From: Protonemura montana
Lineage: Eukaryota > Arthropoda > Insecta > Plecoptera > Nemouridae
Reading direction: 5' to 3'
Assembly: GCA_947568835.1 (NCBI GenBank)
Contig: OX387611.1
Location: 5,708,001-5,772,000, forward strand
DNA: 64,000 nt
Numbering within the stretch: position 1 is the first letter of the stretch; every line of letters begins with the position of its first letter. The translations under genes were made by a program, and so were the position numbers. The notes beneath the pieces were generated by a model that worked only from the letters and a program-made list of their open reading frames with translations, made no database searches and had not been told where the DNA came from. Positions 1 to 13,100 of the stretch are shown one piece after another.

Positions 1-555
1 GGCACTTAGCCTACTCCTGTCGAAGAGCACCAAGGGGACCATCGGCTTAACGTCCCTTCCGGAGGACGGTACAACGCGAACAACAGGATTCCTTCACAAA
101 TCCATGCCGTCGAGAGGTTGATAAGCGAGGCGAGTGAAGTTGCTGTACTAACTTTCATCCCTCCAACCTCTCTCCCGAACAGAACTGGTCATGTGTATGA
201 TGTTCATCCATCTAATACCTGACTCAGCGCAGTGTTGCTTAACTTTCATCCCACCAACCTCTCTCCCGAACAGAACTGGTCATGTGTATGATGGTCACTC
301 ATCCAATACCTGACTCAGCGCAGTGTTGCTTAACTTACATCCCTCCAACCTCTCTCCCGAACAGAACTGGTCATGTGTATGATGGTCACCCATCCAATAC
401 CTGACCCAGCGCAGTGTTGCTTAACTTTCATCCCTCCAACCTCTCTCCCAAACAGAACTGGTCATGTGTATGATGGTCACCCATCCAATACCTGACCCAG
501 CGTAGTGTTGCTTAACTTTCATCCCTCCAACCTCTCTCCCAAACAGAACTGGTCT
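1..555 (-). repeat. 5S-derived SINE with tandemly repeated head, truncated by window edge
   Basis: It reads in reverse relative to the 5S promoter. The tail part (cttccggaggacggtacaac, and tccatgccgtcgagaggttg) is followed by about four copies of a ~107-bp segment containing cagaactggtcatgtgtatg and the 5S-like box (cagcgcagtgttgcttaac). The copy ends in the middle of a unit. Confidence 0.85.
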
Positions 556-560
556 AGTAT

Positions 561-1429
561 ATCAGAAATCTCTTCGCCCTTTTATGTATCTCATGCTCAA
601 CTAATTTGATCATATTAATAAGAAAACATTAAATCGACAGAGTCTTCGTTCGAAAGTGTAATATGCCTAATAAGCGAAAGATATTTGAATAATTTGATAC
701 CAAACGACAGCAGTCAAATCTCCCACATACCATGAATAAGCCTTGGATCCCAAATGAAATCCACCCTTTTCACCCTATTCCGTACCGTAAAGAAAATCCT
801 CGCTGTAAGGAGAGAAAGGAAATTTCATTTCTCATTTTCCCATTAAAATATCTCCTCTGTAGCTGGCGAAGTCTCAGTTCAAAGATTCTCATCTTCACTC
901 TCCCTAATTCTTTCGTGCGTTTCGCACTTTGGCATCTCGTAGAACCGGACGGGCGCCGTGCTAATTTGATTCAATCAGACTCAGCTTCAGTGTTCAAGCG
1001 CTAGGGGCGTGGGAAGCGATGAGCCAGATAACTGTCAGATTCAAAATGATACCGTTTTAAAAGGTTTAAAGACGATAAGTTATGGTAATTATTCGCTCTG
1101 GCTGTGATTGATGTGTAAAAGTTGAAAATTGAAATTAGCATCAGCATTGAACATTTTTCCCGGCTTAAAAACAGACTTTACTGCTAAAAGTAGTTTCCGA
1201 TTTTTATTTCGTTTTTATTTTCGAAATATATTATTTTCTAGTAAAGTAGTTATTTTATTTCTTGTTTATTTAAATGTTCAGAAAACTTGACCCCATAATG
1301 GCACCGGTAAACGAGAATGACGAATTAAAAGATGCAATCTAGCTTAGAAGAGAAGAGGTAAATTCCGGTGCTCACACGTAAAGTGCTCATGTAGATTGGC
1401 ACAAAATTATATCCCAAAAAACTTTTATC
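561..1429. other. AT-rich, nothing recognised
   Basis: A 90-codon frame at 732-1004 has no recognisable motif and probably arises by chance. Confidence 0.5.
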
Positions 1430-1726
1430 TGAATAGAACTGGTCATGTGTATGATGGACACCCATCAAATACCTGACACAGCGCAGTGTTGCTTAACTTT
1501 CATCCCTCCAACCTCTCTCCCAAACAGAACTGGTCATGTGTATGATGGTAACCCATCAAATACCTTACTCAGCGCAGTGTTGCTTAACTTTCATCCCTCC
1601 AGCCTCTCTTCCGAACAGAACTGGTCATGTGTATGATGGTCACGCATCAAATACCTGACTCAGCGCAGTGTTGCCTTCGGTGATCTCACGAGAACCGGTG
1701 TTTCCAACACGCCAAGCCGTTTTGTG
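1430..1726 (-). repeat. 5S-derived SINE head, about three tandem units
   Basis: Three ~107-bp units followed by a full 5S-like promoter head read in reverse (ggtgatctcacgagaaccgg, then tttccaacacgccaagccg). The SINE tail is missing. Confidence 0.85.
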
Positions 1727-2283
1727 ATCAAAAATTCAATAAATTATTGATTTCAATGATACAAAATTCGATGATAACAGCAGCTGCAAGTTAATTCAAT
1801 ACATCAAACCTTTTGGTCTTGGTGGAATGAAATGGGCTCACAGAAAAGAATCTTGTGGTGATAAACTGGTGGTACCAAAAAAACTAAACTCGCCTAGTAA
1901 ACACCTGCTAGTCGTTAAGAAAGAATTAAACATTTGTTACGACCAGCTTCGAGCTCGAAAGAAAAAGCAAAAAAAGCAAGGAACAACGAGATGAGAAACG
2001 GGAGACGGACTTTTTTATATATTTTTTTTCTCGAGGGTTTATAACAAGAGAAAGAAAAAAGGGATAAAGCTTGCAAGGAAATTAGTAGCTATTTCTTTTA
2101 CCGTGTCGTCATCTATATTATAGGCACTTGCTTTTATTTTTAACAACGATTCACATTCTTTACCTTTATACATAGCTAAAAGTTTTTGGCACTTTAACAC
2201 CTTTTGTAATATGGCGTGTTTTTTTCTAACCATTTCACATTGAGAAACTTTAAAAACCGTTTGCTTTAATTGCTTGGTTATTT

Positions 2284-3170
2284 ATGGGACACTGCATTGC
2301 TACAGTCTAGTACGTGAGAGAAGATACCAGCACAAATACTGTCCCCTGCATTGTTACAGTCTAGCCCGTGAGAGAAGTTATCAGCACAAGGACTGTCCCC
2401 TGCATTGCTACAGTCTAGCCTGTGAGAGAAGATACCAGCACAAGGACTGTCCCCTGCATTGCTACAGTCTAGCCCGTGAGAGAAGATACCAGCACAAGGA
2501 CTGTCCCCTGCATTGCTACAGTCTAGCCCGTGAGAGAAGATACCAACACAAGGACTGTCTCCTGCATTGCTACAGTCTAGCCCGTGAGAGAAAATACCAA
2601 CACAAGGACTGTCCCCTGCATTGCTACAGTCAAGCCGGTGAGAGAAGATACCAACACAAGGACTGTCTCCTGCATTGCTACAGTCTAGCCGGTGAGAGAA
2701 GATACCAGCACAAGGACTGTCCCCTGCATAGCTACAGTCTAGCCCGTGAGAGAAGATACCAGCTCAAGGACTGTCCCCTGCACTGCTACAGTCTAGCCCG
2801 TGAGAGAAGATACCAGCACAAGGACTGTCCCTGCATTGCTACAGTCTAGTCCGTGAGAGAAGATACCAGCACAAGGATTGTCCCTGCATTGCTACAGTCT
2901 GGTCCGTGAGAGAAGATACCAGCACAAGGACTGTCCCTGCATTGCTACAGTCTGGTCCGTGAGAGAAGATACCAGCACAAGGATTACTCCCTGCATTGCT
3001 ATCAACTCATGACTGTTATTTCAGTTACAATTTAAGGAGCCACAATTAGGATTCAAACATTTTTTTTTGTTTTTCATATGATAGCGTGAAAATAAAAAAT
3101 AATAACAAAAATATGATATTTATAGCAATAAGAAGATGACGGACATCAGCGTAGATGTTTTTTAGTGTTA
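2284..3170 (+). repeat. Mobile element A with 54-bp minisatellite (about 13 units)
   Basis: Units begin cattgctacagtctagcccg and end ccagcacaaggactgtccc. The last few units are one base shorter. The non-repeat flank gctatcaactcatgactgtt and the block ggacatcagcgtagatg recur, inverted, beside the second array near 57.3-57.4 kb, so array and flank move together. The long open frame through the units is a consequence of 54 being a multiple of 3. Confidence 0.85.
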
Positions 3171-3214
3171 AAAATGGGTCCTTTTTGTTTTTGTTTTTTG
3201 TTTTTTTGAAAAGA

Positions 3215-4012
3215 GTATACCTCTTGTTTTTAGAATCATGTCTACTTGATGTAACCTTAGTACTAGTTTTAACAAAAACTATTTGAACTGGGTTTTGAAT
3301 GCTAAGTAAAGAACAACTAAATGTCCTAACGTTTCGTTACTTGTGCCTCTTACTTCTTCTTTTGAAATTTTTGCTCACCAAAGGCAATTTTGAAATCCGA
3401 ACTGTAAAAAGTTTCAATGGAAAATATTTCTGAGAATTTTATCCTAGGCAATATTTTTCCGGATATTTTTATTAGAATGTTTTTGAATCTTGATTTTCTA
3501 CAAAACCACGAAACCGATTATTTTCAAGGAGTGGAAGTTCATGTTTAGAAAATGTCATCAAAATGGGCTTACTTTAGAGAAAGGAATTGGTTTAACTGTT
3601 TGACCAGTAGCAAACAAGAACACATAACAAAATCCGGGTTGAAAAATTGAATTTGGCTAGAATCGAATTGAGCTTTGCTGGCTTCTCTCAATAAAAAAAA
3701 TATTTCCAACAAAGAAGTACGAGGGCAAAAACTACATTGCTAATAAAATAAATCAAACTATTTTTTTTAAATACAATTATGTTAGTTTTTAATTATTTAC
3801 CTTCATTATTTTAGTTAGATGCATTTAGAATGCCTGAACTAGGTAATTGTTGTAATTTTTTCATTATTTTGTTTCTAAGAAATGTCAGTACTGCTTTCAC
3901 TCTTGATAAAGTAACAGGTACAAGTTACAAAACGTTTTTCTTCACTTATAAAACCCACTTTTAATAGTAGTTAGATAAAATAAAGTAGACATGAGTCTAA
4001 AAACTATGATAG
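3215..4012. repeat. Pieces of the fold-back family flanking unrecognised DNA
   Basis: An antisense end (3230-3360: gtttttagaatcatgtctac, gtcctaacgtttcgttactt) and a sense end (3800-4012: gtaacaggtacaagttacaa to gacatgagtctaaaaactat) lie about 450 bases apart in inverted order. Another antisense piece is at 4408-4545. Between them nothing is recognised. Confidence 0.5.
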
Positions 4013-5689
4013 CCCATTTTTAGAGTGCCTAATAACTAATACCAAAACCATATTAACTAATAACACTTAATTCAATGCTTGTCCTACTGGCATCCAATAA
4101 CTCTGATAGCAATTCTTAACATCTGTGCCAATGATTTCCTTCGCTCTTCGTGACTCAATGAAAGTCACATCCTTACGGTTCTCAATTACTTGGCAATACC
4201 GACAAGCTGTCAGCGGGTTGGTGGATCGTGCCGCCTTAAAATTACCAATTACACGAGTTGAAAGCGACCTGATATTGAAAGCACCTCACGCCGAGAAACT
4301 CTGCGCTTTTCAAGTGTTGATCTGCAGCCATCTTTAGTGGTGTTTTGGTAGACCATGGATTTGTGGAAGTCAGCAGATGTTTAAGATGTGAAACCTTGGA
4401 GATGATTGTTTTTAGACTCATGTCTACTTGATTTATCCTTAGAACTAGTTTTAAGAAAAACTATTTGAAATGGGTTTTGAATGCTAAGTAAAGGACAACT
4501 AAATTTCCCAATGTTTCGTAACATGTACTAGTTACTAGTAGGTATATGTATATATGTAGTAATTTGGTGGGTTTTTTTGCGAAGATCAGTAACGTTATGA
4601 CAGTACCACAGGTATTACGGTAATGGATGTGCATAGCGAGCAAAATCTTCAATTCTACTTAAACACAAAAAAAAAATCCATTGATTGTTTTTTTTTGCAA
4701 TCTAGCGCCCAAACGCATGCTCCGATTAGAACGAAATTTGCAAAGCACATTTTTGTGTTTTCACTTGTACACCCCCTGCGTTTTGTTTTTTTTAGAAAGT
4801 CAGTCAAATTGTTTTGAAACTATTCAAATTTTACGAAATATTTAAGATTTCCTAAACACGCTTTGAAATTGTGCAGCCAAAAGTGTTTGATAATTTTACC
4901 AAACTTTGCAAAGATGTGAAAAATACCAAAATAAGGTAGTTGTTAAGTTTTTGTTTAGTTTCTCTTGTTATTCACAAATGTCCAGGATATTTTTGTGGAT
5001 TTTGACTGTGTTGCTTTGATATTTACCTACAATAGATCGGTTTCACATTGTAACACCCCTTAAAATCGTTAATACTCTTCTAACAACGCAACTTAAAGTG
5101 CACTTGCAAAGCCCTAGTTTCCAAAACACACAAAAAACTAGTAATCCACTAATTTCAAGCGACAGAATCTTTTAAAATACCACACAAAACTCCCAAACCA
5201 TGACAAGATTTCGCATTTCTCGCCAGGTAATTAGAAAATGTAGTCAATTTTCTAATCAAAACTTGATGTTTGTAGCGCCAATGAAGCCTTTCTCTAATCA
5301 ATCCAGTGACTTGCTGATTAATTACTTTAAGATCGGTGCTACAGGTGTTGCTAAGTGCAAAGCAACAGCTAGCTAGGTGCGTTCAGTAATTAAATTCAGA
5401 ATATTAAAACAGAATTAGCTTTGATTTTCTTCGCTGTAGCAAGAGGCCCATCTTGCAGACGGGTGAACGAGTTTGGTGTGCTAGAGAAGTATGTTTCTTT
5501 TTTCCAATTTCTTGATGTTCCATCAATCAATGTCTTAGGATTATGTAACTTTGAACTCGTTGTGACGTAACTAGAATTTTGTGAGTGGTTTATATTTCGT
5601 TGTTTTAAAAACAGTGTTTCATATAATTGAAACGTGAACAACTCTGATTTTAATTACCAAATGGACATTTCAAAAAACGGCAAAAATGA

Positions 5690-5868
5690 GTTAAACTGGG
5701 CTTTGAACGCTAGGTAAAGAATAGCTAACTTTTCAAATGCTTAATTTTTTAATTCATTTTAGGACAAAATTTGTTGTTCTTTACTAAGCATTTAAAATCT
5801 AGTTGAAATAGTTTTTGTCAAAACTAGTGCCAAAGCTAGATAAAGTAGACATGAGTCTAAAAAAATTC
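5690..5868 (+). mobile_element. Diverged fold-back element
   Basis: Left arm taaactgggctttgaacgct and right arm agcatttaaaatctagttga are inverted versions of each other. The right end gacatgagtctaaaaa is constant. Confidence 0.6.
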
Positions 5869-6309
5869 ACAAACGATCCCTGTAGTTTTCACTTAAAAAA
5901 TACTACAATGAAATATTAAACTTATTTTTTGTATTTTGTGCTAAAAAAAACGATAGAGTGGTAACCAATTCCCAATAACAAAATCGTAACTTAAAAATAA
6001 TCAAAATTGAAGCTCTGAATATTCACGATTTTGACACACTTGTCCATGCACAACGGAACAAAGGTACATCAAATATTAAGATACCATGCGAAACCATCTT
6101 ACTCTAACTTGCAATGAGAAGAATACCTGACATGAAAATTCCTCTGAGTGCGGTCCCTTCTTAAGCTCCTAAGTCCCGGTTGCTTTTAAGTGGTTTGGAG
6201 ACTGAACACCTTTAATGACTTCAAATCAGTATTGATTTTAGAGGTCCTCTGCCTCCGAGTCCCTCCAATCAAAAGCATCTCCTGTCAATTACACGATCCA
6301 TCTGCAACC

Positions 6310-6560
6310 TCAAAAAATGGTTTTTAGACTAGTGTCCACTTGTTATTGACCCTGATTATTTTATTTAGATGCATTTAGGATGCTTGAACTAGGTAATTGT
6401 TATAATTGTATGTGGTTCTTTTGTTATCGGAAAATTGTCAGGACTGCTCTAACCCTTGATAAAGTAACAGGTACAAGTTACAAAACGTCGGGAATTTTAG
6501 TTGTCCTTTACTAAGCATTCAAAACCCATTTCAAATATTTTTTGTTAAAACTCAAAATGT
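6310..6560. repeat. Fold-back family fragments
   Basis: A short antisense end (tttttagactagtgtccact) followed by a sense piece with gtaacaggtacaagttacaa, aacgtcgggaattttagttg and aaaacccatttcaaatattt. Confidence 0.55.
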
Positions 6561-6593
6561 GTTCTGTATCTCATAAATCTCTCTTAGTCAAGG

Positions 6594-6722
6594 TTTTTTA
6601 GTGGACCGTTATCCGTCCAACAGTCCGTTTATTTGTTAATTGCTTAGCAACAGCCAATCAAAAGATTTTTTTTTGTATTTTAACGGCCTGTTAATAACTT
6701 AACGGATCACTGAGAATCCGAT
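6594..6722 (+). repeat. Short MITE-like repeat
   Basis: tagtggaccgttatccgtcc, cagtccgtttatttgttaat, agcaacagccaatcaaaag and taacggatcactgagaatcc. The ends are roughly inverted. A second diverged copy lies at 17600-17740. Confidence 0.45.
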
Positions 6723-7528
6723 CCTTAGTTTTAGTTTTAGAATTGTTTTAACTCCTTGATAATGTGGGAGCTAAAATGGTTTTTATTTTGGGTCTAAAAT
6801 TAGATTGAATCTCAAAAATTTCTAATTGTCTTTGATAACATTGTTTTTATCTTAAATGCATAAAATATATTTTAAAATATCGGTTGTTTAAATTTAAACG
6901 AAATATTTATTTTCGTTTTAAAGTTGTTTTAGACAATGTTTGGACCTCTGAGAATGAAGATCGGTGTCCATTATTTTTATAAAACCCACTTAACATGAGG
7001 CTATTAATTTTATTAAGGAATAGTTTACTGCATAAATGGACTGGATTTATTGCTCTAATTTTAGCAGTGTAAATTGACTTCATCTTTAGTTAAATATTCA
7101 AGCTTTAAATTACTGATGTTCAGTTTTGATGAACTGGTGTTAGTAAAAATTACATGGTGAGGTAGATTTTCAAATTGCATTCCTTTTGCTTTTTGTTAAT
7201 GCACTATCAGAAAACTCTTGCAAAAACGTTTTATAACTTTGCCAGAAAATTAATTGTCTAAGACGATAAGGCTGTGGAAAATAATTTTCATAATCAATCA
7301 AAATATTTTAAATTAAGAAGAATAAAGGGGTACCTTATCAAATGCTTGTGAAGGATTTTTAAATTAGATTTTGTAAATGCAAGATTCTTATATCCCGCAA
7401 AGACATTCACATTAATTTAACAGGCAGCCTAAACCATTACCCTGCCGATAGTGGTTTTCGGTCTTTTTGTGTCTTTTTGCAACTAATTATCTAGTCAATA
7501 TCAATAATTAATTTTCTTATTGACAGAA

Positions 7529-7914
7529 ATATTATAGAAAAACTATTTGAAATGGGTTTTGAATGCTAAGTAAGGAACAACTAAATTTCCCGACGTTTCG
7601 TAACATGTACTAGTTACTTCTTCAAGGGTTAGAGCAGTCCTGACAATTTTCCAATAACAAAAGAACCACATAAAATTATAACAATTGTTATAGTTATTGT
7701 TAAATTGTTATAATTTTATGTGGTTCTTTTGTTATAGGAAAATTGTCAGGACTGCTCTTACCCTTGAAGAAGTAACTAGTATATGTTACGAAACGTCGGG
7801 AAATTTAGTTGTCCTTTACTTAGTATTCAAAACCCATTTCAAATCAAGTGTTTTTCTTAAAACAAGGATAAATTAGGTAGACATGAGTCTAAAAACCATT
7901 ATATTATAGAAAAA
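7529..7914 (+). mobile_element. Fold-back retroelement-like copy with 14-bp target duplication
   Basis: Two inverted arms of about 145 bp meet near 7680-7700 (ataaaattataacaattg / ttgttataattttatg). The right end is the family constant gacatgagtctaaaaaccat. The left arm is shorter and starts at gaaaaactatttg. The sequence atattatagaaaaa flanks both sides (7529-7542, 7901-7914). The motif gaaacgtcgggaaattta is the family signature. Confidence 0.8.
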
Positions 7915-9977
7915 TTGAATTTATCAGTTAATTTGGTAAAAGATGTCGTGGTTATGTTTATTTGTTGTGACATTTTCTGCTTACTCACTCAATTCTGTTC
8001 TTTAATTGTTCGTTTTTAATTTGGCACAAATACATGGCCGCCATTTTGTGTTCGTTTATGTCAGATGAAACCAGTTTTGAGCAGAATAGTCTACGTTTTT
8101 CTAGGAGGTGGTGTGAGTCGGAGCAAAAACAAGTGAAAACTGTTCAAGATGATTTATTTTGCTCTGATTTAACAAAATTCTGACAAAAGGCAAATAAAAA
8201 AACTTATTTTTCCAACAAGAATTTGTGTTTTGTATTTTATTTTTACAAGCAATGCACGAAATTTGAAGACAATCACAGTTACGTTTTAACGGTTTTCTTT
8301 TTTATTTTCTCCGCGATTTTAAATCATTATTTTCCTGTACATACAAGCTTCATTTCGTTTATAAAAGGAAAAATTGTAAATGGAAATTATTTTCTAGTGA
8401 ACCAAAATCCACAAACAAAAAAAATGCTTTCAACTCGATCAAAGTGTGTAGGTACACTGAAATTTTAGAAAAATATTGCAGATTTTTGATGCCAGAGCGC
8501 ACGGCATCTCCATCAACGCGAAAATACCACAGACATTTGATCTAAAACTTGCACATTGCCTTGGTTAAGTTGCGCCGCTTTCTGAACAAAACTTTTGATA
8601 TAAAAATTATTATTTGTTGTATTCCTCAAAATTAACAACTATCGTTATCCTCATCATGAATATGTGTATATCTACTTCAATGTAAATTATCTTTTATTTA
8701 GTCTTTTCATAAGTAGAAGCACTAATTTCAGGGCAAAAAAATGTGAAAGGTTCGGTTTTTTTAGCCTTTTATTTCAAATCTGGGTTAAAAAGCCTTTGAA
8801 ATTGGAGGTAAAAATTAAAATTCCTTTTGTCATTTTCTGTTGCTAATAAATAAACGGTGCATACAAAGCTATTTTCATTCCTCTCATTAAATTCCCGCTC
8901 AAATTTCTTTCAATCTTACAAATAACTACCGTTCATCACACAGGCAAACGCAGTAGCAGAAACCTTTGTTAACTTTCAGACTTGTGTTCTAAAATTAAAC
9001 ACGCCGTTCAGAAAATGTTTGAATAGAAAAGCCCAGCCAAATGCACAGCTTAACTTGACTACATACACCCACGCTAGTGGCATTTTCCCGTTTGCTTCTT
9101 CATATGGGTTGCCAGCGTTCAATTCATTCCACCAACGAGATAGCTTGATTAAAATAAAGCGAATAACGTAAGTCGACTCGCTTTTACGCCCAGCGCTATG
9201 GCAACACTGACAACTTGTCACTTTGGCCAGAAGTGAAGGCATGTAGCAAAATGAAAATGAGTTTTCCGACAGTCAAAAGGAATCTTCTTTTAAATGTTTG
9301 CTGTTTGGATGAACTGTCATGGCTGCCGGAAGGGAGAAAAGAGATTAGAAATATTCTGAAATGAACTATTCTAGAACGAAATGGTTGTTGAATGTGAAAT
9401 TGTTTCTCAGAGAGTTTCCGGAGTGGTCTGGTCGATTTAAATCTTGAGGGCTGGCTGATATTTTCAGCTTCATTGGAGTGGAATTTGGACATTTCTTGTT
9501 TGACTGAATGATGCTTAGCAGTTGATCGTTTATGTCAATCAGAAATTGAAAAGAACAGTCATCTACGAACAAAACGATTATGGCGAATGACGCAGGCCGA
9601 AATGCGAAAAATAAGTGTTTAACTGCAAATAAGTATACCAAAAAGCATAAGCGCTAGCATAGAGACGGAGCGAATTTAACGGTCATCTTTAACGGACATC
9701 TTGGATATTCAAATCTGGCGCTATACAAAGAAGGCTGTGGCTTTCACTTGCATTTTGAGGTTAGATTGTAGAGAGATATTTATTTTTTAGTAAGGTTTAT
9801 AGGAGCGCCAATCTGTTGATCATTTTGACCTGATATTTTTGTATTTTATTCTTAGTATTCGTATTTTTATATAATTAAGAAGTAAAAACATACAGAGATA
9901 CAATCAACAGACAACTCACATTTAGTTTTTTCATCCACGTTTGCGCCTAATGATGTACAACTTTCTTCTGTTTTCAG

Positions 9978-10111
9978 GAAATGTCTTCGTCATCGCTGCC
10001 ATCCTGCTGGAAAGAAATCTGCACAGTGTTGCCAACTACCTGATAGTTTCTCTGGCGGTAGCCGATTTGATGGTGGCCTGCTTGGTTATGCCGCTTGGTG
10101 CTGTTTACGAG
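9978..10111 (+). CDS. 5-HT1A: 5-HT1 receptor exon: late TM1 to TM2
   Basis: The exon follows a polypyrimidine tract ending in ttttcag and is followed by gtaaga. It begins with the last two bases of a Gly codon (phase 1) and then encodes 44 residues starting [13 protein letters not shown], which is the TM1 end and the first intracellular loop, through [16 protein letters not shown] of TM2, ending at VYE in phase 0. The conserved Asn of TM1 (GN) and Asp of TM2 are present. The upstream exon must end in a single G. Confidence 0.93.
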
Positions 10112-13100
10112 GTAAGATACTTTGGTGGAATTCGCTAAAAGTTTGTCAAAATGGAAAAAGTTTGTGAAATGCTGAAAGTCAAATTGCGTACGCAATTTCT
10201 GCATTCAAAGTCTGCAAAACAGTGTGACGTGGTTTCAATTTTGTGGTTTTCTTTAATTTAAAGACAAATTTTTATAAAGAAAAAATGTGATTTTTGTTGC
10301 CAAAACAAAAATTACTATTAAGCATAAGAGGTTCAAGGATAGATGCAACGTTTGGTAGCCATGGAGATGATGAGATCGCCTGACAGAGCTTCTCAATTCT
10401 GCTATCTTATGTTACCACGGGTATATCATGGCCTAGCATAGGAGGTTCAATAGTAGATTCAACGTTTGGTAGCCATGGAGATGCTGAGATCGCCTGACAG
10501 AGCTTCTCAATTCTGCTATCTTATGTTACCACGGGTATATCATGGTCTAGCATAGGAGGTTCAATGGTAGGTTCAACGTTAGGTAGCCATGGAGATGCTG
10601 AGATCGCCTGACAGAGCTTCTCAATTCTGCTATCTTATGTTACCACGGGTATATCATGGTCTAGCAAAGAAGGTTCAATGGTAGATTCAACGTTTAGCAG
10701 CCATGAAGATACTGAGTTCGCCTGACAGAGCTTCTCAATTCTGCTATCTAATGTTACCACGGGTATTTTCAAACTGAAAGTGAAAGCAGGCCTCATTATT
10801 TGAGATTGCCTTATCAATCTAGTGGGCATGCTACGCCTTTCAGTAAATACCGGTAATGGGCATAGATTTTGTTTCATCGGTGGTCATATACTTTGGTTTT
10901 CTTACGTCTACATGCGACTCAGCAAATCGAGTTCTTACGCTTTTATGATGATGGAAATATTCGATCAATCAGGCTGGCTGACGAGAAGAGTAACATCGAC
11001 GGTGCAACGCGAACATAAAGACGTTCAAATGTATTATTGATGACTTGTTCAATCTACTTTGAATGTTTGATCATTTCGACTTTGATTTGTCGGTCTATTG
11101 TCGGCGAAATTTTATCGTTGAAAATACCCCGCTTTCCCTTAACGTAATATGAATCCACGGTTTATTGAAATCATGAAAAAGTGAGTGATAACCGTGACAG
11201 TATCTGATATTTTTTCTTGTCTTTTTGCGTACACTTTTATTGGACTAGTCGTACGGTGATTTGTGGTGTTGAACGACGCACTGTTTTGACAACGCGATCT
11301 ACGGCACTGTTCTGATGGCTTCGGATAATAAGAAAATTATCATGCGTACAACCTATCCTAGAAAAGAGGGAAAGAAAACCGTGTGCCAGCACGTAGCCTA
11401 CTCCTGTCAAAGATCACCATGAGGATTAATGGCTTAACGTCCCTTCCGAAGGACGATAAAACCTGACTGGCTATCCCGGTTAGTCCCAGGTGTGCACTGG
11501 GAGCGAATTGCGTGTTCGACTGGACATGTGACTCTGCCCCAGTGCAACTTTCACGTGTTCGACTGGGCATGTGACTCTGCCCCAGTGCAACTTTCACGTG
11601 TTCGATTGGGCATGTGACTCTGTCCCAGTGCAACTTTCACGTGTTCGACTGGGCATGTGACTCTGTCCCAGTGCAACTTTCACGTGTTCGACTGGACATG
11701 TGACTCTGCCCCAGTGCAACTTTCACGTGTTCGACTGGACATGTGACTCTGTCCCAGTGTAACTTTCACGTGTTCGACTGGACATGTGACTCTGTCCCAG
11801 TGCAACTTTCACGTGTTCGACTGGGCATGTGACTCTGTCCCAGTGCAACTTTCACGTGTTCAACTGGGCATGTGACCTTGTCCCTGTACAACTGTCACGT
11901 GTTCGACTGGACATGTGACTCTGTCCCAGTGCAACTTTCACGTGTTCGACTGGGCATGTGACTCTGCCCCAGTGCAACTTTCACGTGTTCGACTGGACAT
12001 GTGACTCTGTCCCAGTGCAACTTTCACGTGTTCGACTGGACATGTGACTCTGTCCCAGTGCAACTTTCACGTGTTCGACTGGTAGAGTTGCTCGCTCTCG
12101 GGTCACTCCCAGTGCACTTTTCTTGCTCCAAGAATTTTGACAGTGCAATTGGAATACAATCAAATACACTAACAGCAGGTGATCACGTGTTCGGGTGGGA
12201 GCGCTCTCGCTCGGAGCTGGTGCAAACCCGGTGGAGAGCATGACGTCATTGAGCAAGTATCAAACCCGCCCTGGTGCAGGCCAGTCAAAAACGCCATTAA
12301 TTTTTCCGAAGAATTTGTTGAGTCAAGTTTAGGAGCATGTTTGTAGGAATACATAGAAAGTAGCATTAAAAAGTTCCTCAGTAGGACCAAAATTAAATCT
12401 TTAAAGTATAAAATAATTCTGCATTATTTGTGTGTATTTCTAGATTTTTTGATGATACTCTGATTCTTTGAGCAGTTAAATTAAATATTACTATACATTT
12501 GAAGTAAGGTCCAAAATTATAATTTACTGTTGCCGAAAAAACTTGCAATTACGATGCAAATATATGTATCTGATTGCTTGCAAGCTAGTAAATGAGTCTT
12601 TAACTGGCATTTATATTTTTTACCACTTATTGTTACAGTAATTATTGTACAATTTTCTACCCTTTAAGCCATCTTGGCCTACAATAATTTGTCTAGACTT
12701 ACTACAACCCCGTTGAAAGGGTTAACACAGCAACAGTGAGTCTACACAATTTTTTAGTTAAAAGTTAGTTATCAAAATGGAGATTTCCCCTTAATTTATT
12801 CAAGCTACGCTTAATTAATTATTTGCCTTTCTAGAAATGTAATATGGACAACGGCGAAAACATTTAATGTTCAATGTAAATTTAAGCTATTTGGTTCGAT
12901 AACCTTGGTGAAAACCGAAACAATGTGTGTCTATGGTAAATACCACTGGTTCTAAAATAACAACTACCACTTTCACATTCAGCTAACGGACTATGAAGGA
13001 TTGAATCAAATATTGTGCTAATTTCGCCAAACCTATTTGTCTAGAATCAACAAAATTTCGGTTTTGATTTTCATCCAAACATACTTGTAGCAGCATATTC

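Larger units (their letters stand above)
4013..9977. other. AT-rich non-coding DNA upstream of first visible receptor exon
   Basis: Apart from the repeats listed separately, no exon was recognised. The missing receptor N-terminal exon could be here but no TM1-like frame ending in phase 1 was seen. Region 8976-9640 has overlapping short - frames without motifs. Confidence 0.5.

Noticed and set aside
2274-2849. 191-codon open frame with 18-residue repeats
   Set aside because: It is the 54-bp minisatellite read through. The same repeat is inverted near 57.5 kb as part of a mobile element, and single-base losses break the frame in the last units.
8976-9641. Overlapping - strand frames of 76-98 codons
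   Set aside because: No motif, no splice support and no composition change; likely chance.
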